Below, one piece after another: positions 8,898 through 17,581 of a stretch of 64,000 nt of DNA. Both the position numbers and the translations under genes were made by a program. The stretch lies in contig WLWP01000001.1 of assembly GCA_012103505.1 (NCBI GenBank), positions 3,038,001 to 3,102,000 on the forward strand. Direction: 5' to 3'. Under the pieces are notes generated by a model. It ran no database searches, was not told the DNA's origin, and saw nothing but the letters and a program-made list of their open reading frames with translations. This stretch comes from Pseudomonadales bacterium (GTDB taxonomy: Bacteria > Pseudomonadota > Gammaproteobacteria > Pseudomonadales > Azotimanducaceae). Numbering within the stretch: position 1 is the stretch's first letter; each line of letters begins with the position of its first letter.

Positions 8898-10112
8898 CTA
8901 GCGGTGGCTGATGCCGATTGCTTCTTTGACATCTTCCAATGTTTCGCGCGCTACTGCACGTGCTTTCTCAGACCCTTCCTGAATAATGGACTGGACGAGG
9001 TCCGGTTCTTTTTCGAATGGCTCCGCACGTTGTCGATACCCGGCCTGCTCTTCATTGATCTTCTCAATCAGGGGTTTTTTGCAGTCAACGCATCCAATTC
9101 CGGCAGAGCGACAGCCTTCGGCTGCCCAGGTTAAAGTGTCTTCGTCTGAATAAACTTCATGCAACGCATAGACTGGACAATTGTTAGGCTCACCAGCGTC
9201 GGTCAATCGAACTCGCGCTGGATCGGTTTGCATCGTACGTACTTTCTCTTCGACAACCTCTGGCGCTTCTCGCAAAGCAATAAAATTGTTGTAGGACTTG
9301 GACATCTTCTCACCATCCAATCCCGGCATTTTGGAGGCCTCCGTCAACAAGGACTGCGGCTCGGGCAGGATAATTCTACCGCCCCCTTCTAAGTAACCAA
9401 AAAGGCGTTCGGTATCACCGATCGATAGATTCTGCTGTTCCTGCAGTAACGCCCTTGCTCGCTCCAGAGATTCGCCATCGCCGCGCTCGAGGTACTCACG
9501 GCGAAGCTGTGAGTACAACCGCCCCGCTTTCTTACCCATTTTCTTAACCGCAGCCTCGGCATGTTCTTCAAAACCAGGTTCCCTGCCATAGATATGGTTG
9601 AACCTTCGCGCGACTTCACGGGTTAACTCAACATGCGCCACTTGATCTGCCCCGACTGGAACCCATCCTGCCTTGTACATCAAGATATCAGCGCTCTGGA
9701 GCAGCGGATAACCGAGAAAGCCATAGGTGGCTAAATCCTTATCATTCAGCTTCAGTTGTTGGTCCTTATAACTAGGCACACGCTCCAACCAGCTGAGCGG
9801 CGTGATCATCGAGAGCAATAGATGTAGTTCGGCGTGTTCCGGTACACGACTTTGCACGAATACTGTCGCAGCACCCGGATTGACCCCCGCTGCAAGCCAA
9901 TCGACCACAGTTTCATGCGTAAATTGCTCTATGTTCTCAGAAGCCTCGTATTGCGTGGTTAGCGCATGAAAGTCCGCCACAAAAAAGAAACACTCGTATT
10001 CATGCTGGAGTTGGACCCAGTTTTTGAGAACGCCGTGCAGGTGACCTAGGTGCAGTTGTCCGGTCGGACGCATACCAGAGAGAACTCTCTGGTTCGATTC
10101 ATTGCTGCTCAA
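8898..10112 (-). CDS. trpS: Tryptophan--tRNA ligase, long form with Cys cluster
   Basis: Class I aminoacyl-tRNA synthetase. Seen: the HIGH-type motif HLGHLHG near residue 22, GDQ-type VGADQVAHVELTREVA, and KMSKS near residue 275. At 404 residues it is longer than E. coli TrpS (334) because about 70 residues are inserted before KMSKS. After KMSKS four cysteines are spaced C-x21-C-x6-C-x2-C, ending GCVDCKK; this nearly matches the C-x22-C-x6-C-x2-C [4Fe-4S] site described in Thermotoga maritima TrpRS. The start is TTG with AAGG upstream, as no ATG is available before the catalytic core. Confidence 0.93.
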   Translation of the reverse strand: MSSNESNQRVLSGMRPTGQLHLGHLHGVLKNWVQLQHEYECFFFVADFHALTTQYEASENIEQFTHETVVDWLAAGVNPGAATVFVQSRVPEHAELHLLLSMITPLSWLERVPSYKDQQLKLNDKDLATYGFLGYPLLQSADILMYKAGWVPVGADQVAHVELTREVARRFNHIYGREPGFEEHAEAAVKKMGKKAGRLYSQLRREYLERGDGESLERARALLQEQQNLSIGDTERLFGYLEGGGRIILPEPQSLLTEASKMPGLDGEKMSKSYNNFIALREAPEVVEEKVRTMQTDPARVRLTDAGEPNNCPVYALHEVYSDEDTLTWAAEGCRSAGIGCVDCKKPLIEKINEEQAGYRQRAEPFEKEPDLVQSIIQEGSEKARAVARETLEDVKEAIGISHR

Positions 10113-10202
10113 GCGAGCGCCTTTCGTAATTAATTTTGCGGATTATACGGCGCTCAACGCTGCGGCGTACACCACCGTAGCCGCAATGCCGACTATATTT
10201 GG

Positions 10203-10823
10203 TTACAGAGTTTCCAGATCGCCAAGACCTTGCCGAATCGTGACAGGTGGCTCCTCGGTCAGATCGACAACGGTCGATACGCCAGTAAGTTCTATCCCGG
10301 CATCGATGACGATTTCCACCTGCTTACCAATTCGCTCATTGATCTCCCAAGCCGAGCTAAGCGGTTCGTCGTCCCCAGGTAGTCGCACCGTTGTGGTCAG
10401 CAATGGCTCTTGTAGGTATTCAAGTAGGGCGGTCGCGACACCTTGATCGGGTACGCGCATGCCGATGGTCTTACGCTTAGCTTGGAGCACGCGCCTTGGC
10501 ACATCCCGAGTCGCTCGCATCACAAAGGTAAAGGGACCCGGAGTTGCTCGCCGTAACAGCCGATAGCCAGCATTATCGACTCGCGCATACACGCCGAGAG
10601 ACTTCAGGTCATGGCAGGCTATCGTAAATTGGTGCTGTTTCGGTAATTGTCGTAGCGCAATGATACGTTCTAGAGCGGTCTTGTCTCCGATTCGACAGGC
10701 CAAGGCATAAGCCGTATCGGTCGGGTAAACGATAACCGTACCCGCCTCCTGCAGCTTTTCAGCCACGACGCGAATCATCCGGGGTTGCGGATGGGTAGGA
10801 TGAATCTCTAATAACTGTGCCAA
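10203..10823 (-). CDS. yciO: YciO/Sua5/YrdC-domain protein
   Basis: 206 residues, the same length as E. coli YciO and longer than TsaC. It has a single YrdC-like domain: IVYPTDTAYALACRIGD near residue 32, the core basic stretch KRKTIGMRVPDQG, and the C-terminal STVVDLTEEPPVTIRQGLGD. The family includes threonylcarbamoyl-AMP synthases for tRNA t6A37, but YciO itself is not proven to carry that main role, so the exact function is open. The start is TTG with AGG upstream. It is 90 bp upstream of trpS and divergent from yciB. Confidence 0.8.
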   Translation of the reverse strand: MAQLLEIHPTHPQPRMIRVVAEKLQEAGTVIVYPTDTAYALACRIGDKTALERIIALRQLPKQHQFTIACHDLKSLGVYARVDNAGYRLLRRATPGPFTFVMRATRDVPRRVLQAKRKTIGMRVPDQGVATALLEYLQEPLLTTTVRLPGDDEPLSSAWEINERIGKQVEIVIDAGIELTGVSTVVDLTEEPPVTIRQGLGDLETL

Positions 10824-10942
10824 CTGGTACCTGCCGTTTTGACCCTGAATCGCATATGATGCGCGCGACTCGCTTCATTCGCGGTTTGCAGATCGCCTAC
10901 AATCAAACCGCGCAAGCATACGCAACCAGCTAGTAAAGTAGA

Positions 10943-11539
10943 ATGCAGCAATTTATTGATTACATCGCCATCCTTGCCTTTGTTGTCGTTTATTTCGTCA
11001 CCAAAGACATCTTTCTGGCCACTGGCGTTCTCATGGTCGCGGTGACTGTCCAAATTTGCCTCTACTGGCTGCTAAAGAAACCCATCGGTAACGAACTCAA
11101 ACTTACCTTTTGGGCAAGCATGATCCTCGGCGGTATGACCCTAATTTTTCAAGATGAGACATTTATTAAGTGGAAGCCATCCATCGTAAACTGGTTGTTG
11201 GCCCTAGTTCTTGTTGGTGCGCACTTGTTCGCCAAAACCTTCCTCATCGAAAAAATGCTGGGTAAAGTCTTAAGGCTCCCGAACTCTGCTTGGCGCACGT
11301 TAACCTACGGGTGGGCAGTAGCCTTCTCCATAGCCGGTGCCGTCAACATCTACGTAGCATATTCCTACTCTCTAGATACTTGGGTAACCTTCAAATTCAT
11401 CGGTTTGCTCGGACTCAATCTTGTGTTCTTGATGGCAACCTTCGCCTTCTTACATTTCAAGGGCTTGCTAACTGAAGAGCACCTACTTGATCCCAACGCC
11501 ACTACTCAGTTGGACGATGCTTCCAAAACCGAAATTTGA
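10943..11539 (+). CDS. yciB: Inner-membrane septation protein YciB/IspZ
   Basis: 198 residues with about five to six membrane segments. Family features are IAILAFVVVYFVTKDIFLAT at the start, EKMLGKVLRLPNSAWRTLTYGW in the middle and FKFIGLLGLNLVFLMATFAF near the end. YciB links cell envelope synthesis and division in enterobacteria; the molecular activity is not settled. ATG start. It is the first gene of a plus-strand run, divergent from yciO. Confidence 0.93.
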   Translation: MQQFIDYIAILAFVVVYFVTKDIFLATGVLMVAVTVQICLYWLLKKPIGNELKLTFWASMILGGMTLIFQDETFIKWKPSIVNWLLALVLVGAHLFAKTFLIEKMLGKVLRLPNSAWRTLTYGWAVAFSIAGAVNIYVAYSYSLDTWVTFKFIGLLGLNLVFLMATFAFLHFKGLLTEEHLLDPNATTQLDDASKTEI

Positions 11540-11579
11540 TTCACATACCCGGCCTGTTTGCGCGAGGAAAACCCCAGAA

Positions 11580-12248
11580 ATGATGATTCGAACTCAACTA
11601 AGCGCCCTATTTTTCATAGCTACTTTTTGCGCGCCTTTTGCCAACAGCAACACCGTTTATATCTCTGACGAGTTAACGGTCCCTTTGAGAAGTGGTCCTT
11701 CCGGGAGCCACCGAATTCTTCACCGCGGCCTACCTAGCGGCACCCAGCTCACCATAGTCGGCGAAGATGCAGATGCGGGCTTTACCCAAATCCGGACTGC
11801 GCGCGGTACCGACGGCTGGATCAGAACCCAATATCTGGTCAAAGAACCGATTGCCAAACTCAGACTTATAACTGCTCAACGCGAGATAGCCAGACTCAAG
11901 CAGCAAGTACAGAGGACCGAATCTCAAGTTTCCAATCTAACCGAAACGAGCGGAAAACAAGCCAGCGCCAACAAGGCTTCAGCCAATGAGAATAACGAAC
12001 TAAAAGCGGAGCTCGATCGAATCACTAGCATTTCCTCCGGCGCTGTAGAAACTCACGAAGAGAACCTCCGACTCAAAGACATAAACGCACGTCTGCGAGA
12101 TGAACTCGATGACGTCGCCGAAGAACGCAACCTGTTGCTCGACAACGCCGAAAACGAGGGAATCATGTTGGGTGCAGGTTTTATACTTTTGGGCTTGATC
12201 GCGGGCGTTTTGATAAAGGCGCGACCACAACGCTCCGCATGGTCTTAA
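11580..12248 (+). CDS. SH3-domain envelope protein with coiled coil and C-terminal anchor (TIGR04211 type)
   Basis: 222 residues when started at the ATG at 11580 (a second ATG follows at once; an upstream in-frame start at 11487 would overlap yciB). Seen: a signal peptide (about residues 1-23), a bacterial SH3 domain (VYISDELTVPLRSGPSGSHR through DGWIRTQYL, about 24-92), a coiled coil of about 100 residues rich in Glu, Lys and Asn, and a C-terminal hydrophobic segment GFILLGLIAGVLIKARP. This is the layout of SH3-and-anchor proteins such as E. coli YgiM. The function is unknown, probably in the periplasm facing peptidoglycan. The stop is one base before pdxJ. Confidence 0.8.
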   Translation: MMIRTQLSALFFIATFCAPFANSNTVYISDELTVPLRSGPSGSHRILHRGLPSGTQLTIVGEDADAGFTQIRTARGTDGWIRTQYLVKEPIAKLRLITAQREIARLKQQVQRTESQVSNLTETSGKQASANKASANENNELKAELDRITSISSGAVETHEENLRLKDINARLRDELDDVAEERNLLLDNAENEGIMLGAGFILLGLIAGVLIKARPQRSAWS

Positions 12249-12249
12249 G

Positions 12250-13023
12250 ATGACCGTCCTTTCGGTTAATCTCAACAAGATCGCAGTCCTGAGAAATTCT
12301 CGCGATGGGCATCGTCCTAGCATCGTTGCAGCCGCTCGGACTGTGATCTCAGCCGGGGTCAAAGGTATCACTGTCCATCCGCGACCAGACCAGCGCCACA
12401 TCCGTCCACAAGATGTGTACGACTTAAGCGCACTTCTGAATGACGAGTTCCCAAACGTGGAGTTCAATATCGAAGGAAACCCACACGCAGCCCCAACGAG
12501 TGAGGGCTACCCAGGCTTTGACGCGCTCATCAGGGATACAGCGCCGGACCAAGCGACCTTAGTTCCCGATAGCGACGATCAGCTAACTTCGGATCACGGT
12601 TGGGATCTGAGTGCAAAAAATGAAGAGTTGGCCAGCAAAATTAGCCTGTACCAATCTTACGGGGCACGGGTATCACTTTTTATGGACCCGGAGCTGGAGC
12701 AGATAGAAGCCGCAAAGGCGCATGGTACGGATCGGATCGAACTATACACAGGACCGTTAGCCGAAACTATTTGGACCCACGGTGTCGCTGACGCACGCTC
12801 CCAAGCTTGCCTCGAAACCTATGCAGCCGCGGCGCGATATGCCCACCAGATTGGTCTTGGGGTGAACGCGGGACACGACCTCGATTTAGGCAACCTGTCA
12901 ATTTTTTGTCAGCAAGCAGAGATAAACGAAGTGTCAATTGGGCATGCGCTTGTCTCAGATGCTCTAGAGTTCGGTTTGTTTGAGACAGCGCGCAAGTATT
13001 TGGCACTGATTCCACCGGACTGA
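12250..13023 (+). CDS. pdxJ: Pyridoxine 5'-phosphate synthase
   Basis: TIM-barrel enzyme that condenses 3-amino-2-oxopropyl phosphate (from PdxA) with 1-deoxyxylulose 5-phosphate in vitamin B6 synthesis. Seen: the N-terminal signature VNLNKIAVLRNSR, GVKGITVHPRPDQRHI, EFNIEGNP and the late VNAGHDLDLGN, all diagnostic, over 257 residues. It begins one base after the SH3 protein stop, so it is co-transcribed with it. Confidence 0.95.
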   Translation: MTVLSVNLNKIAVLRNSRDGHRPSIVAAARTVISAGVKGITVHPRPDQRHIRPQDVYDLSALLNDEFPNVEFNIEGNPHAAPTSEGYPGFDALIRDTAPDQATLVPDSDDQLTSDHGWDLSAKNEELASKISLYQSYGARVSLFMDPELEQIEAAKAHGTDRIELYTGPLAETIWTHGVADARSQACLETYAAAARYAHQIGLGVNAGHDLDLGNLSIFCQQAEINEVSIGHALVSDALEFGLFETARKYLALIPPD

Positions 13024-13074
13024 ACCATGCCTGGCTAGACTGTAGAAGTACTTTTCTATGGCCAAGGAAGGCAA

Positions 13075-14466
13075 ATGCCCCAAGCTAAAAAACTCTCGTC
13101 CAAACCAGCAACAGCCCCTTCGAAAAAAGGCGGCGACGTCGACGAATTTTTGCACCTTATCGCCGCTCGCAACCCGAGCGAACCTGAATTCCTGCAGGCG
13201 GTACATGAGGTCGCACAAGATGTGTTGCCGTTCATCGCCGACAAGCCTGAGTACCGGGAACTTAAGGTTCTTGAACGGATGACAGAGCCCGACCGAATTC
13301 TGAGTTTCCGCGTTGCTTGGCAGGACGACGACGGCCACGTTCATATTAATCGCGGTTATCGCGTCCAAGGCAACAATGCGATTGGACCCTACAAAGGCGG
13401 GTTGCGCTTTCACCCCTCAGTCAATCAGAGCATTCTCAAGTTCTTAGCGTTTGAACAAACATTCAAAAACAGCTTAACCAGCCTGCCGATGGGCGGTGGC
13501 AAGGGTGGCTCCGACTTCGATCCCAAAGGTCGGTCTGACTCCGAAGTTATGCGTTTCTGTCAGGCTTTTATGACCGAACTTGTCAATCACATCGGACCAG
13601 ATTGTGACGTACCCGCCGGGGATATCGGCGTTGGCGCCAGGGAAATCGGCTATCTCTTCGGCCAGCACAAGCGCCTCACCAGACAATTTCAAGGCATTCT
13701 AACCGGCAAGGGACCTTCGTTTGGTGGCAGCCTAATGCGTCCAGAAGCCACAGGGTTTGGCGTCGTGTATATGATGGATAACATGCTACGTCACGCTGGT
13801 GATAGCTTAGATGGCAAGACTTGTGTCGTGTCGGGCAGTGGCAACGTTGCAACGTTCTGTGTCGCCAAACTCAACGAATTTGGTGCCAAGGTCGTGACAC
13901 TCTCGGACTCCAGCGGCTTCATCCACGATCCAGAAGGCATCGATGCTGAAAAACTAGCTTGGGTCATGGATCTGAAGAACAACCGTCGCGGTCGCATCGA
14001 TGCGTACGCCAAAGAATTCAAGTGTGACTTCCAAGCTGATGCTAAACCATGGACCGTGCCTTGTGACCTCGCGTTTCCTTGTGCAACTCAAAATGAGCTC
14101 AACGAGATCGACGCGGCAGCGCTTGTTAAGAACGGCTGCCATGCCATCTCGGAAGGGGCCAACATGCCTACCACACCAGGTGCGGTGCAAGTGTTACAGG
14201 AAGGCGGCATCAGTCTGGCACCGGCCAAAGCGGCCAATGCAGGTGGCGTTGCGGTTTCAGGTCTCGAAATGAGCCAGAACAGCCAACGCTATGCTTGGAC
14301 CAGTGAGGAAGTCGACACCAAGCTGAAGTCAATCATGGCAGGTATCCACGAGCAGTGCGTGACCTATGGCGAACCAGATCAATCGAACGTGAACTATCTA
14401 AAGGGTGCCAACATCGCAGGCTTCGTCAAAGTTGCCGAAGCGATGATCGCGCAAGGCGTTCACTAG
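13075..14466 (+). CDS. gdhA: NADP-type glutamate dehydrogenase
   Basis: 463 residues, close to E. coli GdhA (447). It interconverts 2-oxoglutarate plus ammonium and glutamate. Seen: substrate-site YKGGLRFHPSVN (about residue 103), the catalytic Lys region LPMGGGKGGSDFDPKG, AGDIGVGAREIGYLFG, the Rossmann start VVSGSGNVATF, and EGANMPTTP. The ATG at 13075 has GGAAGG upstream. A perfect hairpin lies 13 bp after the stop. Confidence 0.96.
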   Translation: MPQAKKLSSKPATAPSKKGGDVDEFLHLIAARNPSEPEFLQAVHEVAQDVLPFIADKPEYRELKVLERMTEPDRILSFRVAWQDDDGHVHINRGYRVQGNNAIGPYKGGLRFHPSVNQSILKFLAFEQTFKNSLTSLPMGGGKGGSDFDPKGRSDSEVMRFCQAFMTELVNHIGPDCDVPAGDIGVGAREIGYLFGQHKRLTRQFQGILTGKGPSFGGSLMRPEATGFGVVYMMDNMLRHAGDSLDGKTCVVSGSGNVATFCVAKLNEFGAKVVTLSDSSGFIHDPEGIDAEKLAWVMDLKNNRRGRIDAYAKEFKCDFQADAKPWTVPCDLAFPCATQNELNEIDAAALVKNGCHAISEGANMPTTPGAVQVLQEGGISLAPAKAANAGGVAVSGLEMSQNSQRYAWTSEEVDTKLKSIMAGIHEQCVTYGEPDQSNVNYLKGANIAGFVKVAEAMIAQGVH

Positions 14467-14479
14467 AAACAGGCCATCC

Positions 14480-14503
14480 AAGGGTAGGTCTCTACCTACC
14501 CTT
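14480..14503. terminator. 10-bp perfect hairpin after gdhA
   Basis: AAGGGTAGGT, loop CTCT, ACCTACCCTT: a perfect inverted repeat just after the gdhA stop. There is no T run, so it may be an RNA-stabilising or Rho-assisted end rather than a strict intrinsic terminator. Confidence 0.5.
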
Positions 14504-14591
14504 GCGCCAGGTCCGGCTTTACCGCCAGCCTTCATTAGCTACGACCAATATCTCGCTACCCAGGCGCGGGCGCGTCGACTATCATGTGCGC

Positions 14592-15188
14592 ATGAAAATA
14601 CTAGACCGTTCCAAACTGTTTCGAGAGCTCGCTCGAGTACTACCATCTGTTTTACTCGTGGCTTGCGTGAGTCTCTCATCACTCGCCCAAGCAGCAAATC
14701 CACGCGTCGCCATTGATACCAACCATGGCGTGATCGAAGTTGAGTTATTCGAAAAGTTAGCCCCACTCACAGTGGCTAACTTCCTGGGACTTATCGAAAG
14801 CGGTTTTTACGAAGGGCTCATCTTTCACCGCGTGATCGCAAACTTCATGATTCAAGGTGGCGGCTACAACCAACAGGTTAGTTACGTGCCTGGTCCGAAA
14901 ACAGTCGCCAATGAGAGTTTCAATGGCGTTAAGAATACCAAAGGCACCGTCGCCATGGCCCGCTTGTCGGACCCGGACTCGGCGGATACACAGTTTTTCA
15001 TCAACGTGAAAGACAACACTCATCTCGACGCAGCTGGCGGTCAGGCTGGATACACTGTCTTTGGTCGTATCTCAGCAGGTTACGAAGTCGTTGAGTCTAT
15101 TGAGCTCGTCAGCACCCACTTAAGCCACGGTATGGCTGCGGTGCCTGAGGAACTCGTCATCATCTCTAGCATTACTCTTATCGAGTAA
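14592..15188 (+). CDS. Secreted cyclophilin-type peptidyl-prolyl isomerase
   Basis: 198 residues from the ATG at 14592; the reading frame stays open far upstream, but those residues do not resemble the family. Signal peptide to about residue 35 (LLVACVSLSSLAQA, then ANPRV), then a cyclophilin domain: VELFEKLAPLTVANFL, the catalytic Arg and Gln region FHRVIANFMIQGGG, NTKGTVAMAR and DTQFFINVKDN. It resembles periplasmic PpiA and should speed prolyl isomerisation during envelope protein folding. Confidence 0.92.
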   Translation: MKILDRSKLFRELARVLPSVLLVACVSLSSLAQAANPRVAIDTNHGVIEVELFEKLAPLTVANFLGLIESGFYEGLIFHRVIANFMIQGGGYNQQVSYVPGPKTVANESFNGVKNTKGTVAMARLSDPDSADTQFFINVKDNTHLDAAGGQAGYTVFGRISAGYEVVESIELVSTHLSHGMAAVPEELVIISSITLIE

Positions 15189-15236
15189 CTGCTTACATCG
15201 GTGCCCTTCACCGACACCTTCAATTTGGGATCGTTC

Positions 15237-15878
15237 ATGCAAAAAATAATAGCTATTTTCGCCAGCGCCTTGCTGCTGGGCTATCTGGTTACAGAACTTT
15301 CGGCGCGATTTTTCGCCGACAACTACTTCGCGCTGCTTGTCCTTGCCATCGCAGCCTTCATCGTCAACGGCTTCTTCGTCGCAAAGATGACGGCAAGCCC
15401 CGCACAACCTAGTCGCGCCGCCAAAGAGGATCGTGGCTCAGCTAACAAGAACACAGCAAGAGCAGACAACAATCGGCGCGGGTCTGGTGATCGCAATCGT
15501 GGCAACAACCGTAACCGATCTAATGACAGTCAACGCCAGCCTCGAAACTCCTCAGACAACAAGCGTGATGGACAGCGCCAGAATCGCAATCAAGGCTCTC
15601 GGTCCCAACCCGAGCGCGAAACAGATCGAGACGCTACACCACAACCAAGCGCCCCCAAAGGTCCTGTAGAAGAAGGCGAAGTGAAGTGGTTCAACCGCTC
15701 CAAAGGTTACGGTTTCATCGTCCGTCCTAACGAGGAAGAGATTTTTGTTCACCAGCGATCCATCGTCTCGGACGATCGCAGGACTCGGCCTGTGTTGCGA
15801 GACGGCCAACAGGTCAGTTATGTTGTGGTTAACAACGAACGCGGTGCACAAGCGGAGCACGTCACACCTCTGGATTAA
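15237..15878 (+). CDS. Membrane-anchored cold-shock-domain protein
   Basis: 213 residues from the ATG at 15237 (a GTG at 15201 would add 12 residues). Two hydrophobic segments (about residues 2-20 and 29-50) precede a linker of about 85 residues made largely of Arg, Asn, Ser, Gln and Asp, then a cold-shock domain: GEVKWFNRSKGYGFIV with RNP1 KGYGFI, RNP2 IFVHQ, and a final VVNNERGAQAEHV. Predicted topology puts the nucleic-acid-binding domain in the cytoplasm, tethered to the inner membrane. The disordered basic linker may also bind RNA. It ends 2 bp before argS. Confidence 0.82.
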   Translation: MQKIIAIFASALLLGYLVTELSARFFADNYFALLVLAIAAFIVNGFFVAKMTASPAQPSRAAKEDRGSANKNTARADNNRRGSGDRNRGNNRNRSNDSQRQPRNSSDNKRDGQRQNRNQGSRSQPERETDRDATPQPSAPKGPVEEGEVKWFNRSKGYGFIVRPNEEEIFVHQRSIVSDDRRTRPVLRDGQQVSYVVVNNERGAQAEHVTPLD

Positions 15879-15880
15879 CT

Positions 15881-17575
15881 ATGCAGATAAAGGCAACGCT
15901 CAGCGAGCGCATAGAACAAACGTTTGCCGCACTCGGTCTCCAAGGCGATGCCCTTGTGCAGGCAGCCAGCCGCCCAGAATTTGGTGATTATCAAGCCAAC
16001 GGGGTAATGGCTGCGGCAAAACGTGAAAAAAAGAACCCTCGGGAAGTTGCGGAACAAGTAGTCGCCCATCTCGATCTAGAGGGGATCGCAAGTCAGGTAG
16101 AGATCGCTGGGCCAGGCTTTTTGAACATTACGCTCGATCCGAATTGGCTGTCGACCGCCGAACCCAGCAACATTCGCCAAGCGGCACCCGCGTCCACTGT
16201 CGTCGTTGACTACAGCGCCCCTAATCTGGCGAAGGAAATGCACGTCGGGCACCTGCGTTCAACAATCATCGGCGACAGCATCGTGCGAGTGCTTGAAGCC
16301 CAAGGACACAAGGTATTACGCCAGAACCATGTTGGCGACTGGGGCACGCAGTTCGGCATGCTCCTGGAATACCTTAACGAGAGCGGAGAAAGCTCAGATG
16401 AACTCGCCGATTTAGAGTCTTTCTACCGGTCGGCAAAACTTCGCTTTGACGAAGACGAGGTGTTCCAAAATCGTGCTCGCAGAGCCGTCGTCGACCTTCA
16501 ATCAGGTGCAGAATATGCCGCCCTGCAATGGCAAAAGTTCATAGAGATTTCTATGTCGCACTGCCAAGAGCTTTATGAGCGACTCGGTGTGACTTTGACG
16601 CCAGAACATATTGCTGGCGAGAGTCGCTACAACGATGCACTACCCGGGGTCATTCAAGCTCTCGCAAGCAAGGGCTTGCTACAAGAAAGCGACGGCGCTC
16701 AGTGTGTTTTTCTCGATGAGTTTAAGACCAAGAAAGGCGACATTCTGCCAGTCATCGTGCAAAAGTCCGACGGTGGCTATCTGTATGCGACAACAGATCT
16801 TGCCGCGATCGAGTACCGTACACGCGACCTAATGGCCGATCGTATCCTCTATTGCACGGACGCTCGTCAGATCCTGCATTTCAAACAGATATTTGCCGTC
16901 GCGGGTCTCGCTGGCTTTAACCACAATGAATCAAGTCTCGAGCACTTACCGTTTGGCACAATGCTCGGCTCGGACGGTAAGCCGTTCAAAACACGCTCGG
17001 GCGACATCATCAAGTTGGCAGACCTGCTCAGCGAGGCAGAAGATCGGGCGCTCAAACTCGTAGAAGAAAAGAACCCTGATTTTGACCCACAAGATGCTCG
17101 TGAGCTTGCAAGAATCATCGGCGTCGGTGCGGTGAAATACGGTGATCTTTCCAAGAACCGTACGAGCGATTATGTCTTCGACTGGGATCAGATGATTAGC
17201 TTTGAAGGCAACACTTCACCGTATCTGCAATATGCATATACAAGAGTCCGGAGCGTGTTCAGCCGTGGTGAAATAAATGTGGCAAGCTTGCCCTTGCTAA
17301 CCGTCGCAGTGGACGAACCTGAGCGCCGCTTGGCGGTGACCTTAGCGGCCCTAAACGACACACTGGATCAAGTCGCAGCAGAGGGCTATCCGCATTACTT
17401 GTGTGGATACCTGTACGAGCTGGCGACGCGCTTCACTCAGTTCTACGAGGCTTGTCCAATTCTAAAAAGCGATGGAGATGTCAAAACGCGTCGATTAGTC
17501 CTGGCACGTCAAACTGCTGATACTCTACAACTCGGCTTGTCGCTTCTCGGAATTCAGACCCCGGAGCGGATGTAG
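15881..17575 (+). CDS. argS: Arginine--tRNA ligase
   Basis: Class I synthetase of 564 residues (E. coli 577). Seen: the N-terminal Add-1 domain, YSAPNLAKEMHVGHLRSTI with the HIGH motif HVGH near residue 119, the ArgS-specific region LPFGTMLGSDGKPFKTRSG in place of canonical KMSKS, and a C-terminal DALR anticodon domain ending LLGIQTPERM. ATG start 2 bp after the cold-shock gene. It converges on the desaturase with a 6-bp gap. Confidence 0.97.
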   Translation: MQIKATLSERIEQTFAALGLQGDALVQAASRPEFGDYQANGVMAAAKREKKNPREVAEQVVAHLDLEGIASQVEIAGPGFLNITLDPNWLSTAEPSNIRQAAPASTVVVDYSAPNLAKEMHVGHLRSTIIGDSIVRVLEAQGHKVLRQNHVGDWGTQFGMLLEYLNESGESSDELADLESFYRSAKLRFDEDEVFQNRARRAVVDLQSGAEYAALQWQKFIEISMSHCQELYERLGVTLTPEHIAGESRYNDALPGVIQALASKGLLQESDGAQCVFLDEFKTKKGDILPVIVQKSDGGYLYATTDLAAIEYRTRDLMADRILYCTDARQILHFKQIFAVAGLAGFNHNESSLEHLPFGTMLGSDGKPFKTRSGDIIKLADLLSEAEDRALKLVEEKNPDFDPQDARELARIIGVGAVKYGDLSKNRTSDYVFDWDQMISFEGNTSPYLQYAYTRVRSVFSRGEINVASLPLLTVAVDEPERRLAVTLAALNDTLDQVAAEGYPHYLCGYLYELATRFTQFYEACPILKSDGDVKTRRLVLARQTADTLQLGLSLLGIQTPERM

Positions 17576-17581
17576 GCCGGG

